Assembly (NCBI RefSeq): GCF_017357385.1
Contig: NZ_CP071634.1
Span: forward strand, 186,001 to 250,000
DNA length: 64,000 nt
Direction of reading: 5' to 3'
Source: Rhizobium sp. NZLR1
Lineage (GTDB): Bacteria; Pseudomonadota; Alphaproteobacteria; Rhizobiales; Rhizobiaceae
Below, piece by piece: positions 9,623 through 19,781 of the stretch (its first letter is position 1; every line of letters starts with the position of its first letter). Under the pieces are notes generated by a model. The model was given only the letters and a program-made list of their open reading frames with translations, was not told the DNA's origin and did not search any database. Position numbers and translations under genes: made by a program.

Positions 9623-10469
9623 AGCCGTACCTCCGCCTGCTCCAGCTCTGGATGAGGTTGATGACGAGCAGCATGGCGAACGAGATGATCAGCATGATCG
9701 CCGCAATGCCGGTCGCTGCCGCGTAATTATACTCTTCGAGTTTGATGATGATCAAAAGCGGTGCGATCTCCGATTTGAACGGCAGGTTGCCGGCGATGAA
9801 GATGACCGAGCCGTATTCGCCGACGCCGCGGGCAAAGGCGAGCGCAAAGCCGGTGAGCGCGGCAGGCGCCAGCCCCGGCAGCAGCACGCGGAAAATCGTC
9901 TGGAAGCGATTGGCGCCGAGCGTTGCGGCTGCTTCCTCGACCTCCTTGTCGATTTCCTCCATGACCGGTTGCACCGTGCGCACCACGAACGGCAGGCCGA
10001 CGAAGATCAGCGCCACGACGATGCCGGCCGGGGTGAAGGCGATCTTGATGCCGAGCGGCGTCAGAAACTGGCCGATCCAGCCATTCGGCGCATAAAGCGT
10101 CGTCAGTGCGATGCCGGCAACGGCGGTCGGCAGCGCGAAGGGAAGGTCGACCATGGCATCGATGATGCGTTTGCCGGGAAAGCGGTAGCGCACCAGCACC
10201 CAGGCAAGCAGGACGCCGAAGACGGCATTGACGATCGCGGCGATGAAGGCGCTGCCGAAGCTGATGCGCAGCGCGTTCAGCGTGCGCGGATCGAGCGCGA
10301 TCGACCAGAATTTCTCCCAGCCGAGCGCGCTCGACCGGACGGCAAGGCCCGAGAGCGGGATGAGGATCAGAAGGGTGAGCCAGGTCAAGGTAAAGCCGAG
10401 CGTCATTCCGAAACCCGGAATGACGCTCGGCCGCCTGAACCGCCACCGCGTGGGGCTATGTGCTTTCAT
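9612..10469 (-). CDS. cysT: sulfate ABC transporter permease CysT
   Basis: A 285-residue inner-membrane permease with an EAA-type loop ([21 protein letters not shown]) and the CysT-typical [17 protein letters not shown] segment. It lies 8 bases after the binding-protein gene and overlaps cysW. Together with CysW and CysA it imports sulfate delivered by the periplasmic binding protein. Confidence 0.93.
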   Translation of the reverse strand: MKAHSPTRWRFRRPSVIPGFGMTLGFTLTWLTLLILIPLSGLAVRSSALGWEKFWSIALDPRTLNALRISFGSAFIAAIVNAVFGVLLAWVLVRYRFPGKRIIDAMVDLPFALPTAVAGIALTTLYAPNGWIGQFLTPLGIKIAFTPAGIVVALIFVGLPFVVRTVQPVMEEIDKEVEEAAATLGANRFQTIFRVLLPGLAPAALTGFALAFARGVGEYGSVIFIAGNLPFKSEIAPLLIIIKLEEYNYAAATGIAAIMLIISFAMLLVINLIQSWSRRRYGYGA

Positions 10470-10477
10470 GAAGTCTA

Positions 10478-11503
10478 TTATTGGGCCGGCTTGTAGATCT
10501 GGTCAAATACCCCGCCGTCGCCGAAGAATTTCGGCTGCGCTTCTTTCCAGCCGCCGAAGTCGTCGATGGTCGCGAGCGTCAGCTTCGGGAAGCGGGCTAT
10601 GTCGGCCGGATCGGCGGCTTCCGGCTTGATCGGCCGGTAATAGTGCTTGGCGGCGATCTTCTGGCCTTCGTCCGAATAAAGGTAGTTGAGATAGGCTTCG
10701 GCGACCTTCCGTGTACCCTTCTTGTCGACATTGCCGTCGACGATGGCAACCGGCGGGTCGGCGCGGATCGAGAAGCTCGGCGTCACGATCTCGAACTGGT
10801 CGGGACCGAGTTCTTCGAGCGAAAGATAGGCTTCATTTTCCCAGGCAAGCAGCACGTCGCCGAGGCCGCGCTGGACGAAGGTGGTCGTGGCGCCGCGCGC
10901 GCCGGTGTCGAGAACTGGAACGTGCTGCAGCAGTTTCGCAACATAATCCTGCGCCTTGGCTTCGTCGCCGCCATTCGCCTGCTTGGCCCATGCCCAGGCA
11001 GCGAGGAAGTTCCAGCGGGCGCCGCCCGATGTCTTCGGGTTCGGGGTGATGACCTGCACGTCGTCCTTGACCAGGTCGCCCCAATCCTTGATGCCCTTCG
11101 GGTTGCCCTTGCGCACGAGGAAGACGATCGTCGACGTATAGGGCGTCGAATTATTGGGGAATTTTGTCTTCCAGTCGGCCGGGATCTTGCCGGTCGCCTT
11201 GGCGATGGCGTCGATATCACCTTCGAGCGCCAGGGTGACGACGTCGGCGTCGAGACCGTCGATGACGGAGCGGGCCTGGGCGCCGGAACCGCCATGCGAG
11301 GCTTGGATCGTCACGGTTTCACCGCTGTCCTTTTGCCACTTGGCAGCAAAGGCAGCATTGAAATCCTTATACAATTCGCGAGTCGGATCATAGGAAACGT
11401 TGAGCAGCGTCTGATCCGCGAAAGCGGGAGCAATGCTCCCGATCGCGAAGCTGCCCGCCATGACCGCGGCCGCGAGGAGCCGGGTGAGCCGTTGTGTCTG
11501 CAT
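10478..11503 (-). CDS. sbp: periplasmic sulfate-binding protein
   Basis: A 341-residue protein with a signal peptide (residues 1 to about 29, cleaved after APAFA) and the family motifs [23 protein letters not shown] and [11 protein letters not shown] that line the sulfate site. It is the first gene of the sulfate importer operon and has a GGAGG-like ribosome site just upstream of the start. Sulfur-starvation control is usual for this operon, but no specific operator was identified here. Confidence 0.93.
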   Translation of the reverse strand: MQTQRLTRLLAAAVMAGSFAIGSIAPAFADQTLLNVSYDPTRELYKDFNAAFAAKWQKDSGETVTIQASHGGSGAQARSVIDGLDADVVTLALEGDIDAIAKATGKIPADWKTKFPNNSTPYTSTIVFLVRKGNPKGIKDWGDLVKDDVQVITPNPKTSGGARWNFLAAWAWAKQANGGDEAKAQDYVAKLLQHVPVLDTGARGATTTFVQRGLGDVLLAWENEAYLSLEELGPDQFEIVTPSFSIRADPPVAIVDGNVDKKGTRKVAEAYLNYLYSDEGQKIAAKHYYRPIKPEAADPADIARFPKLTLATIDDFGGWKEAQPKFFGDGGVFDQIYKPAQ

Positions 11504-11862
11504 GGGAACCCTCCTGTTTTCTGTCTTAACTCTATCAAGTCAGTCGTATAATGAAACAAAGGTTCTTCCGGTTCCGGCCCTGCCGTTAGAATGTCATTCC
11601 ATTTGAGGGGTGATTTTGAAATAGACGTGTCGAAGTTGGCCGCGGCCAATTCGTTGCCGCCGCCGTCGGCCGCGGGACCGTGTTTTTTTCGCCACAGTTC
11701 CTCCACTAAAGCGCCGTGGTGCTGCTGATTTTTGCCCAGATTTTGCCGCGATGACACTTGCGGATTCCTATATGGCCCCCGTGCGGTCGTATTCTCCGAC
11801 CGCTACGTGGGGGCATCCCTTGAAATGCGCCTCGCATTCCAAACCTGTTAGGGCCATTCAAA
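11504..11862. other. 359-bp divergent intergenic region between sbp and porin
   Basis: No convincing gene was seen. It must hold the sbp promoter (minus strand) and the porin promoter and leader (plus strand). Its most distinct element is the stem-loop at 11775-11814. Reading frames that extend from sbp into this region lack codon bias and a start signal. Confidence 0.7.
11775..11814 (+). promoter_or_regulatory. strong stem-loop in the porin 5' leader
   Basis: GCCCCC (11775-11780) pairs with GGGGGC (11809-11814). GCGGTCG (11783-11789) pairs with CGACCGC (11797-11803). A small asymmetric bulge (2 versus 5 bases) and a 7-base loop complete it. It ends 48 bases before the porin ATG and has no U-run, so it does not look like a terminator. 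A role in mRNA stability, translation control or sRNA contact is inference. Confidence 0.6.
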
Positions 11863-12879
11863 ATGAATATCAGAACTATCCTTTTTGCCTCCGTTGCCGC
11901 CCTTGCCGCGGCCTCCGGAGCCCGCGCAGCCGACGCCATCGTGGCGGCGGAACCCGAGCCCGTGGAATATGTTCGCGTTTGCGACGCCTACGGTACCGGC
12001 TATTTTTATATTCCGGGGACGGAAACATGCCTTTCGATCGGCGGCTACATTCGTACCGAAGTGCGCTTCGGTAAGCAGATCTCCGGCGATTCCGACGTAG
12101 ACTTCTGGACTCGCGGTCAGGTCACCTTCCAGGCCAAGAACGACACCGAGTACGGTACGCTCACCGGTGTCATCACGCTGCGTTACAATGTCGACAATGC
12201 CACCGACCAGGAAGCATTGCTGGATGAAGGCTATATCGATATTGCCGGATTCCGCGTCGGTAAGCTGTACAGCTGGTGGGATGACGACATGAGCGGCGAG
12301 ACCGATACGCTCGCCAGCAACGAGACGACCCACAACTCGATCCGTTATCAGTACGAGTCCGGCGCTTTCGCCGCCGGCATCTCGGTCGACGAACTGGAAG
12401 ACGACTACGCCACCAAGCCGGGCGACGGTCCGAACAATTTTGGTGTCGCAGGCCAGGTCTCCTACAAGGCCGGCGCCATCAGTGCTTACCTGCTTGCCGG
12501 TTATGACACCGACACCAGCGAAGTCGCGGTCCGTGGCATCGTTTATGCCGACATCGGCCCGGGCACGCTCGGCATTGCCGGCGTATGGGCAAGCGGCGCC
12601 AACTACTACTACGAAGAGTCCGAATGGACGATCGCAGCAGAATACGCCTTGAAGATCAATGATAAGTGGTCGGTCACCCCCGGCTTCCAGTACTTCGAAA
12701 ATATCGCTCTCGACGCTGACGGCAACGGCTTCAGCGGCGGCAGCGCCTACACCACCGGCGTCACGATCGACTACCGTATCGTTGACGACCTCAGGACGAA
12801 GCTCAGCGTGCAATATCACGATGAGGACGAAGGCGACGACGAAGTGTTCGGCTTCCTGCGCTTCCAGCGCGACTTCTAG
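11863..12879 (+). CDS. outer-membrane porin (alphaproteobacterial porin family)
   Basis: A 338-residue protein with a signal peptide (residues 1 to about 22, ending ARA-AD). The mature start [22 protein letters not shown], the motif IGGYIRTEV and the C-terminal FLRFQRDF ending in Phe are those of the rhizobial/Brucella porin family (PF02530, Omp2b/RopA-like). It forms a beta-barrel trimer for passive diffusion. The TAG stop adjoins a palindromic repeat. The gene reads divergently from the sulfate operon. Confidence 0.93.
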   Translation: [338 protein letters not shown]

Positions 12880-12926
12880 CGCATAACCCCGAAAATCGTC
12901 ATCGATTTTCGGAAAGGATTATGCGC
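12879..12926. repeat. rhizobial palindromic repeat after the porin
   Basis: Outer arms GCGCATAA (12879-12886) and TTATGCGC (12919-12926) enclose CCGAAAATCG/CGATTTTCGG (12889-12912). The first base is the last base of the porin stop codon. This short palindrome recurs widely in Rhizobium genomes (general knowledge) and may act as a transcript-end hairpin. Confidence 0.75.
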
Positions 12927-12939
12927 CAGTTCAAAGCGT

Positions 12940-12981
12940 TAGAGCGTCCTTAGCGCGTCCTTTCGGACGCGCGGCGCTCTA
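12940..12981. repeat. nested inverted repeat
   Basis: Outer arms TAGAGCG (12940-12946) and CGCTCTA (12975-12981) flank a perfect hairpin GCGCGTCC-tttc-GGACGCGC (12953-12972). It lies between the porin-end repeat and the terminator and is likely part of the same mosaic of rhizobial repeats. Confidence 0.7.
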
Positions 12982-13004
12982 AGATAGTCTGATTGCAGAC
13001 GAGG

Positions 13005-13032
13005 AGGCGCGACCTTTGGGCCGCGCCTTTTT
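13005..13032 (+). terminator. Rho-independent terminator after the porin
   Basis: AGGCGCGACC (13005-13014) and GGCCGCGCCT (13019-13028) pair with one mismatch around a TTTG loop and run into TTTTT. The U-run is on the plus strand, so it stops porin transcription. It ends at the stop codon of the convergent ptsN-like gene. Confidence 0.75.
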
Positions 13033-13487
13033 CATACCCTGGAATCGGCGATGAAATCGGAATAGAATTCGTCGACCGTCCTTGCCTTGCGCATGGCGGC
13101 AAGCACGCCGTCCGATTGCAGCCGCCGGGCGATGGCGGAAAGCACGTTCAGATATTCACCGCGATTGTTTTCCCCGAAGAGCAGCACGAAGGCGATGTCG
13201 GTCGGGATATCGTCGATCGCCTCGAAATCCAGCGGCTGGGCGAAGCGGAGGAGAAGGCCGCGCGGGCTGGTCATGCCGTCGATCGCCGCATGCGGAATGG
13301 CGATACCGTTGCCGATCCCCGTGGAGCCGAGCTTCTCGCGCGTTTCAAGCGCTTTCAGGATGGTCTGGCCGTCGACAGAGAAGGCCTTGGCCGCCTTATC
13401 CGCTATACCCTGCAGCGCGCGCCATTTCGTCGGCGCCGACACGCCGATGAAGGTGTGTTCCGGTCGGATGATGTTGGGAAGGTTCAT
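13032..13487 (-). CDS. ptsN: PTS-Ntr EIIA (PtsN-like) protein linked to kdp
   Basis: A 151-residue EIIA domain. The phosphorylatable histidine is expected at His66 in GIGNGIAIPHA, and the flanking LGSTGIG and FVLLFGEN segments fit EIIA-Ntr. The ATG at 13487 starts the conserved domain; the frame runs further upstream but with unrelated residues. It follows kdpE by 67 bases on the same strand. EIIA-Ntr is known to interact with KdpD in E. coli, and PTS-Ntr is tied to K+ and ABC transport in R. leguminosarum, so a regulatory role at this locus is a reasonable inference. Another ptsN copy elsewhere in the genome is expected. Confidence 0.85.
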   Translation of the reverse strand: MNLPNIIRPEHTFIGVSAPTKWRALQGIADKAAKAFSVDGQTILKALETREKLGSTGIGNGIAIPHAAIDGMTSPRGLLLRFAQPLDFEAIDDIPTDIAFVLLFGENNRGEYLNVLSAIARRLQSDGVLAAMRKARTVDEFYSDFIADSRV

Positions 13488-13554
13488 GTCATTCTCTATG
13501 CTGTCTGGGCTCGATGCTGTTCTGGTTCGTTCGGGCAGCGGGAGGGAAGGGCGT

Positions 13555-14250
13555 TCAGTCCGGTTCCCTGAGCCGGTAGCCGACGCCGGTCTCGGTGGTG
13601 ATATAGTGCGGCTGGTCGGGAATCTGCTCGACTTTTTGCCGCAGCTGCCTGATGTAGACGCGCAGATACTGCACATCCGCTGCCGGTCCCCATACCTGCT
13701 TTAGAAGAAACTGGTGTGTCAGCACCTTGCCCGCGTGCTGGGCGAGCACCCGCAGGATGTCGTATTCCTTCGGCGACAGCTTTATGTCCTGGCCGTCGAC
13801 CTTAACGATACGCTTGACCAGATCGATCGACAGCCCGCCCGTCTGAAAGATCGCCTTTTCGCCCTGCTGCTGCAGGCGGTGGCGCAGCGCCACGCGAATG
13901 CGGGCGCCGAGTTCGTTGACGCCGAAGGGTTTGGTGACGTAATCGTCGGCCCCGCTTTCCAGCGCCTTGACGATGCCGGCCTCGTCTGTGCGGCTGGAAA
14001 GGATGACGATGGGCATGGAATGCCCTTGGTCGCGCCACTCCTGCAGCAGGTCGTGGCCCGATGTATCGGGCAGGCCGAGGTCGAGCACGATGAGGTCGGG
14101 CATGGCGTCGGCGACCGACTGACGGGCGTTGGCCGCGTTGGCCGCCTCCTGTACCTCGTAACCCTGCGCGGTCAGGCCGACGCGGAGCAGCTTGCGGATC
14201 GGAGGCTCATCGTCGACGACAAGGATTTTGACGGTTGAGCCGCTCATCAA
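13555..14250 (-). CDS. kdpE: KdpE response regulator
   Basis: A 231-residue OmpR/PhoB-type regulator. The receiver domain (residues 1 to about 120) has the acidic pair D13/D14, phospho-acceptor D57 (IVLDLGLP) and the Lys in VTKPF. The C-terminal winged helix (about 135-230) ends with YITTETGVGYRLREPD. Its start overlaps the kdpD stop by 4 bases. It is phosphorylated by KdpD and activates kdp genes under K+ limitation. Confidence 0.95.
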   Translation of the reverse strand: MMSGSTVKILVVDDEPPIRKLLRVGLTAQGYEVQEAANAANARQSVADAMPDLIVLDLGLPDTSGHDLLQEWRDQGHSMPIVILSSRTDEAGIVKALESGADDYVTKPFGVNELGARIRVALRHRLQQQGEKAIFQTGGLSIDLVKRIVKVDGQDIKLSPKEYDILRVLAQHAGKVLTHQFLLKQVWGPAADVQYLRVYIRQLRQKVEQIPDQPHYITTETGVGYRLREPD

Positions 14251-16952
14251 AGTTCATCCAGTTTCGGAATGTCGGTGGGTTTTGGCAGGCGGATGGTGAA
14301 GACCGCGCCTGGGCGGCCCGGCCGGTTGCTGGCGGTAATCGTGCCGCCCATCGCCTCGATGAAGCCGCGGCAGATGGAAAGGCCGAGGCCGGTGCCGGCG
14401 CGCACCTGATCGCCCTTGCGCACACGATAGAAGGTGTCGAACACACGGTTGAGATCGGCCGGCGGGATGCCCAGGCCTTCGTCCACGACCTGCAGAACGA
14501 CGTAATCGGCATCCGCCCAGCCCCCGATGTCGATCACCGATCCCTCGGGCGCGTATTTTGCGGCATTGTCGAGCAGGTTGAACATCACCTGCTCGAACAG
14601 GACAGGATCGACACGCACCATCGGCAGGTCGGCGGGGATATGCATCTCGGTTTTGTGGCGCTCGAGGATCTTTGCGGCGCGACGGAGTGCGCTGCCGGCG
14701 ATATCGCCGGCATAATGCAGCGCATGGTTCGGTTCCATCGCGCCGGATTCGATCTTGGTCATATCGAGCAGATTGGCGATGAAGCGGTTGAGGCGCTCGG
14801 ATTCGTCGACGACGGTGGCAAGCAGGTCGCTACGATCCTCCTCCGGCATCGAGGCAAAATAGTCGCGCAGCGTGCCGGCGGCGCCGAGGATGGCGGCAAG
14901 CGGTGTCTTCAAGTCGTGCGAGATCGAGGTGAGCAGCGCCGAGCGCAGCCGGTCGGCTTCGGCCGCGAGCCTTGCCCGATCGACATCGGCGACAAGCTGG
15001 ACACGCTCGATGGCAAGGGCCGCCTGGTCGGCCAGTGCATCGAGCAGCCGCTGCTGCTCGGGTGTCAGCAGCGGCCCGTCGCGGCGGTCGCTGTCGAGGC
15101 CGATGACGCCGACGGCGGTGCGCCCGGTTCTGAGCGGTACGTAGAGGCGTTTGGCGCCGGGCAGGGTATCGGCGCCGCGACCGGCGGCGTGATTGTGTTC
15201 CCAGGCCCAGCGAGCGGCGGCGATATCGGCATCGTCGAGCGTATCGTCGGGTGGGTAGCCGGCCTTGACGGCGATGCCGCCCTCTTCCGGCAGCAGCAGC
15301 ACGACGCGGACCTTCAGCATCGAAGCGAGCTGGAAGGCGGTCGCCCAGAGGACGTCGTCGAGCGTGCCGGTGCCGGCGAGCTTTTTCGAGAAGAGATAGA
15401 GGTCTTCGGTCGTGCGCGCCCGCTGCCTCGCGGCGGCGGCCTGGCGCTGCACGGTCGCGGTCAGGTTGCTAGCGATGATGGCGACGCCGAGGAAGAAGAA
15501 CAGGGCCAGCACGCTTTCCGGATCGCTGATCGTCAGCGTGTAGCGCGGCGGCAGGAAAAAGAAATTGAAGGACAGTGCGCTGAGGATGCAGCTGTAAAGT
15601 GCCGGCCGCAGGCCGTGAAGCACGGCGGAGGTCAGCACCGCCATCAGGAAGACCAGGGCGAGGTTGCGGACGTCAAGCACCTGGTCGAGCACGACGCCGA
15701 CGCCGAGCGCAATAGCGACATAGACGGTCGCCAGCAGGTAGGCTCTGAAATCCAGTGGCGGTGCGATGGCGGCCGCCCTGACCCCGCGCGCGGTCGTGCC
15801 ATCCTTCTCGCTGCCTGAGATGACATGGACGCTGATCTCGCCTGTCTTGCGGATCAGTTCGTCGGTGATCGAGCGGTTCCACCAGTCGCGCCAGGTCGGC
15901 TTCTTCGGGGCGCCGATGACGATGTGGGTGACGTTGTTGGCGGTGGCGTGGCGGACGAGTTCTTCGGCCACCTCGCGGCCGGGAAGGGTGATCGCCTCGC
16001 CGCCGAGCTGTTCAGCAAGGCGCAGGGTGGCGGCGACGGTATCGCGCTCGGCTTCGCTGAGATTGATCGAGCGGTTGGTCTCGATATAGACGGCCGCCCA
16101 GGGGGCGCGCAGCCGCGAGGCCATGCGGGCGGCGTAACGCACCAGCGAGGCGGAGCGCGGGTGATGGTCGACCGAGACGAGGACACGTTCGCCCGCCGCC
16201 CAGGGGCCTGAGATGGCGTGGGCCTGCATGTGGGTCAGCAGTTGGTCGTCGACGCGCTGCGCCGTCTTGCGCAGCGCCAGTTCCCTGAGCGCCGTCAGGT
16301 TGCCGGGGGTAAAGTAGTTGGTCAGCGCCCGCTCGGCGGTGCGCGGCATGTAGACCTTGCCGTCGTGCAGACGCTTAATGAGATCGTCCGGCGTCAGATC
16401 GATGATCTCGACGTCATCGGCAATGTCGATGATGGAGTCCGGCACCGTCTCGCGCACGCGGATGCGGGTGATTTGCGAGACGACGTCGTTCAGGCTTTCG
16501 ACATGCTGGATGTTCAGCGTCGTATAAACGTCGATGCCGCGATCGAGCAATTCCCTGACGTCGAGGTAACGTTTCGGATGGCGGCTGCCCTCGGCATTGC
16601 TATGGGCGAGTTCGTCGACCAGCACGAGATCAGGCCGGCGGGCGAGGATTCCGTCGAGATCCATCTCCTGGAGCAGCCGGCCCCTATAGTCGATTTCGAC
16701 GCTGGGAATGATTTCGAAACCGGCGACGAGCGCCTCGGTCTCCTTGCGGCCGTGGGTCTCGACGACGCCGATGACGACATCGAGGCCATCGGCGATCTTG
16801 GCGCGGCCGGAGATCAGCATCTCGTAAGTCTTGCCGACGCCCGGGGCGGCACCGAGAAAGATCTTCAGACGGCCGCGCGTTTCCGCCCGGGCTTTTTCGA
16901 GAAGCGCATCGGGCGATGGCCTGCCGGCCTGGTCGCGATTGTCGTCTGGCAT
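14247..16952 (-). CDS. kdpD: KdpD osmosensitive K+ sensor histidine kinase
   Basis: A 901-residue sensor kinase with full domain order: N-terminal KdpD domain with Walker A-like GAAPGVGKTYEML, a universal-stress-like domain (about 250-370), four membrane helices (about 395-500), a GAF-like domain, HisKA with H679 (SISHDLKTPL), and HATPase with NLLDNAAKYA, DEGLGIP and GTGLGLS. It senses K+ limitation and phosphorylates KdpE. The kdpC stop is 94 bases upstream, and that gap holds a perfect 18-bp stem. No strong Shine-Dalgarno precedes the ATG. Confidence 0.96.
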   Translation of the reverse strand: MPDDNRDQAGRPSPDALLEKARAETRGRLKIFLGAAPGVGKTYEMLISGRAKIADGLDVVIGVVETHGRKETEALVAGFEIIPSVEIDYRGRLLQEMDLDGILARRPDLVLVDELAHSNAEGSRHPKRYLDVRELLDRGIDVYTTLNIQHVESLNDVVSQITRIRVRETVPDSIIDIADDVEIIDLTPDDLIKRLHDGKVYMPRTAERALTNYFTPGNLTALRELALRKTAQRVDDQLLTHMQAHAISGPWAAGERVLVSVDHHPRSASLVRYAARMASRLRAPWAAVYIETNRSINLSEAERDTVAATLRLAEQLGGEAITLPGREVAEELVRHATANNVTHIVIGAPKKPTWRDWWNRSITDELIRKTGEISVHVISGSEKDGTTARGVRAAAIAPPLDFRAYLLATVYVAIALGVGVVLDQVLDVRNLALVFLMAVLTSAVLHGLRPALYSCILSALSFNFFFLPPRYTLTISDPESVLALFFFLGVAIIASNLTATVQRQAAAARQRARTTEDLYLFSKKLAGTGTLDDVLWATAFQLASMLKVRVVLLLPEEGGIAVKAGYPPDDTLDDADIAAARWAWEHNHAAGRGADTLPGAKRLYVPLRTGRTAVGVIGLDSDRRDGPLLTPEQQRLLDALADQAALAIERVQLVADVDRARLAAEADRLRSALLTSISHDLKTPLAAILGAAGTLRDYFASMPEEDRSDLLATVVDESERLNRFIANLLDMTKIESGAMEPNHALHYAGDIAGSALRRAAKILERHKTEMHIPADLPMVRVDPVLFEQVMFNLLDNAAKYAPEGSVIDIGGWADADYVVLQVVDEGLGIPPADLNRVFDTFYRVRKGDQVRAGTGLGLSICRGFIEAMGGTITASNRPGRPGAVFTIRLPKPTDIPKLDEL

Positions 16953-16987
16953 GGGTGTGGTCTTTCATGTCGGCGAGGCTTGCTCCA

Positions 16988-17028
16988 CTTTCCCTCATTG
17001 CTGTGACGAGCACAGCAATGAGGGAAAG
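16988..17028 (-). promoter_or_regulatory. perfect 18-bp stem-loop between kdpC and kdpD
   Basis: CTTTCCCTCATTGCTGTG (16988-17005) is the exact reverse complement of 17011-17028, with a 5-base loop. It sits in the 94-base gap between the structural kdp genes and the sensor gene. No U-run follows in the direction of transcription. It could be an attenuator, a processing or stabilising element that lowers kdpDE relative to kdpABC, or a repeat of unknown type. Confidence 0.7.
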
Positions 17029-17046
17029 GCTGTGGCCCGCCTACCT

Positions 17047-17616
17047 TCACTCAGTCATAGAAGCATCAAGCCGCTGGTTCAACGCCAGAACATTGACGGT
17101 GGGCTCGCCGAGAAGGCCGAGTTCACGGGCCTGAACGACGCCGTCGACCAGCGCCTTGACCTTGGCCTCGTCCAGGCTTCGCGCCTTGGCGACGCGGGTC
17201 ACCTGGAAGTAGGCCGCCTCCGGCGAAATATCGGGATCGAGGCCGCTGCCCGACGCGGTGACGAGGTCGGCGGGCACCTCCGAATTCGGGCTCGCCGCCT
17301 TGGCGGTCTCGTAATCGTCTTTGACGCGGTCGATCAGTTTCTTGCTGGTCGGGCCGAGGTTCGAGCCGCTGGAGGCAGCGGCATTATAGCCGTCGCCGGT
17401 AGCCGAAGGGCGGCCGTGGAAATACTTGTCGCTGCTAAAGGCCTGGCCGATCAGCGCCGAGCCGATCACCTCACCGTTCTTCTCGATCAGGCTGCCGTTC
17501 GCCTGGCTGGGAAAGAGGGCTTGGGCAGCACCGGTCATGGCGAGCGGATAAAGAAGCCCGGTGATGGCGGTGGTGGCGACAATCATGACGACGGCCGGGC
17601 GAAATTCTTTCAACAT
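17047..17616 (-). CDS. kdpC: K+-transporting ATPase subunit KdpC
   Basis: A 189-residue protein with one N-terminal membrane helix (about residues 9-30), then the conserved [25 protein letters not shown] and [24 protein letters not shown] segments. KdpC stabilises the KdpABC complex at the inner membrane. A good AAGGAG ribosome site precedes the start, 22 bases after kdpB. Confidence 0.95.
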   Translation of the reverse strand: MLKEFRPAVVMIVATTAITGLLYPLAMTGAAQALFPSQANGSLIEKNGEVIGSALIGQAFSSDKYFHGRPSATGDGYNAAASSGSNLGPTSKKLIDRVKDDYETAKAASPNSEVPADLVTASGSGLDPDISPEAAYFQVTRVAKARSLDEAKVKALVDGVVQARELGLLGEPTVNVLALNQRLDASMTE

Positions 17617-17638
17617 TGTTGTTACTCCTTGGAGTGTT

Positions 17639-19699
17639 TCAGGCGAGGCCGAGGGCTGCGACGGCCATGTCGATCGCCTTGATGCCGATGAACGGGACGA
17701 TGATGCCGCCGAGGCCGTAGATCAGCAGGTTGCGCGATAAGAGCGCGCCTGCGCCGATCGGACGGTAGCGCACACCTTTCAGCGACAGCGGGATCAGCGC
17801 GACGATGATCAGTGCGTTGAAGATGATCGCCGAGAGAATGGCGCTTTGCGGCGTCGAAAGCCCCATGACGTTCAGGACGCCGAGCTGCGGATAGAAGGTC
17901 AGGAACATCGCCGGGATGATGGCGAAGTACTTGGCGATGTCGTTGGCGATCGAAAACGTCGTCAGCGCGCCGCGCGTCATCAACAACTGCTTGCCGATCT
18001 CGACGATCTCGATCAGCTTCGTCGGGTCGCTGTCGAGATCGACCATGTTGCCGGCCTCGCGGGCGGCGACCGTGCCGGTGTTCATGGCGACGCCGACATC
18101 GGCCTGGGCAAGCGCCGGCGCATCGTTGGTGCCGTCGCCGCACATGGCGACGAGCTTGCCCTTGGCCTGTTCCTCGCGCATCAGCGCCAGCTTCATCTCC
18201 GGCGTCGCCTGGGCAAGGAAGTCGTCGACGCCGGCCTCGGCAGCGATGGCGGCTGCCGTCAGCGGGTTGTCGCCTGTGATCATCACGGTGCGGATGCCCA
18301 TGCGGCGCAGCTCGGTGAAGCGCTCGCGGATGCCGCCCTTGACGATGTCCTTCAGCTGGATGACGCCGAGCAGCCTGCCGTCGCGGGCAACGGCCAGCGG
18401 CGTGCCGCCCGATTTGGCGACCTCGTCGGCGGTCGACTGCAGTTCGCGCACGACCTCGCTGCCATTCTTTGAAGACGCGTCGCCATTGACATAGGTCAGC
18501 ACGGCATCGACCGCACCCTTGCGGATCGAGGCGCCTTCAAGATCGACGCCGCTCATGCGGGTCTGGGCGGTGAAGGGCACGAAGGTCGCCTTGAGGCTCG
18601 CCATGTCGCGGCCGCGGATCGCATATTTCTCCTTGGCGAGCACGACGATGGAGCGTCCCTCAGGCGTTTCGTCGGCCAGCGAGGCGAGCTGGGCGGCATC
18701 GGCGAGATCCTGTTCGGAGACGCCGCGAACCGGGCGGAAGCTCGTCGCCTGGCGATTGCCGAGGGTGATCGTGCCTGTTTTGTCGAGCAGCAGCGTGTCG
18801 ACATCGCCGGCGGCCTCGACGGCGCGGCCGGACATGGCGAGCACGTTGAAGCGGACCAGGCGGTCCATGCCGGCAATGCCGATTGCCGACAGCAGCGCGC
18901 CGATCGTCGTGGGGATCAGCGTGACGAAGAGCGCGACGAGCACGATGATCGGGATCGAGCCGCCGGCATAGATGGCAAAGCTCGGGATCGTCGCGGTGGC
19001 GAGCACGAAGATCAGCGTCATGCCGGCCAGCAGGATGTTGAGCGCGATCTCGTTCGGCGTCTTTTGGCGTTCAGCACCTTCGACTAGCGCAATCATCCGG
19101 TCGATGAAGGTCGAGCCGGCCGCTGCGGTGATGCGCACGCGGATCCAGTCGGACAGCACCTGGGTGCCGCCGGTCACTGCCGAGCGGTCGCCGCCGGATT
19201 CGCGGATGACGGGAGCGGATTCGCCGGTGATCGCCGCCTCGTTGACGGAGGCCACACCTTCGATGACTTCGCCGTCCGAGGGAATGATGTCGCCAGCCTC
19301 GACGAGCACGACGTCGCCGACCTTGAGGCTGGTGCCGGGCACCATGCGGTAGTCGCTGCCATTGTTGGCAGTCAGCAGCTTGGCTTGGGTCTCGGTGCGC
19401 GCCTTGCGCAGCGAATCCGCCTGCGCCTTGCCGCGGCCCTCGGCAACCGCCTCGGCGAAATTGGCAAACAGCACGGTGAACCAGAGCCAGAGATTGATCT
19501 GGAAGGAGAAACCGAGATTGCAGTTGCCGGCCGCGAGATCGCGCAGGAAAAGCACGGTGGTCAGCACCGAGACCGTGGCCACCACAAACATGACCGGATT
19601 TCTGGCAAGTGCCCGTGGGTCGAGCTTCTTGAAGGCGGGGCCCACGGCCGGAATGAGAATGCGACTATCGACGATACTCGCGGATTTTGCCTGGCTCAT
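17639..19699 (-). CDS. kdpB: K+-transporting P-type ATPase subunit KdpB
   Basis: Start at ATG 19699 gives 686 residues and has a GGAG ribosome site; a longer frame to 19780 overlaps kdpA's end and lacks family residues. The P-type ATPase phosphorylation motif DKTGT has its Asp at residue 306. TGES (158-161) and [10 protein letters not shown] complete the catalytic core. It hydrolyses ATP to drive K+ uptake through KdpA. Confidence 0.96.
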   Translation of the reverse strand: MSQAKSASIVDSRILIPAVGPAFKKLDPRALARNPVMFVVATVSVLTTVLFLRDLAAGNCNLGFSFQINLWLWFTVLFANFAEAVAEGRGKAQADSLRKARTETQAKLLTANNGSDYRMVPGTSLKVGDVVLVEAGDIIPSDGEVIEGVASVNEAAITGESAPVIRESGGDRSAVTGGTQVLSDWIRVRITAAAGSTFIDRMIALVEGAERQKTPNEIALNILLAGMTLIFVLATATIPSFAIYAGGSIPIIVLVALFVTLIPTTIGALLSAIGIAGMDRLVRFNVLAMSGRAVEAAGDVDTLLLDKTGTITLGNRQATSFRPVRGVSEQDLADAAQLASLADETPEGRSIVVLAKEKYAIRGRDMASLKATFVPFTAQTRMSGVDLEGASIRKGAVDAVLTYVNGDASSKNGSEVVRELQSTADEVAKSGGTPLAVARDGRLLGVIQLKDIVKGGIRERFTELRRMGIRTVMITGDNPLTAAAIAAEAGVDDFLAQATPEMKLALMREEQAKGKLVAMCGDGTNDAPALAQADVGVAMNTGTVAAREAGNMVDLDSDPTKLIEIVEIGKQLLMTRGALTTFSIANDIAKYFAIIPAMFLTFYPQLGVLNVMGLSTPQSAILSAIIFNALIIVALIPLSLKGVRYRPIGAGALLSRNLLIYGLGGIIVPFIGIKAIDMAVAALGLA

Positions 19700-19781
19700 A
19701 AGAGGCTCCAGCTTGGAAAGAGGATGGCGAACCGGATGCCGGTCAGCCCTGTCAAATCGTGAGGATCGCTGCGGCATCACC

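Noticed and set aside
14235..15818. 527-codon plus-strand frame opposite kdpD
   Set aside because: Shadow frame; kdpD has full domain order on the other strand.
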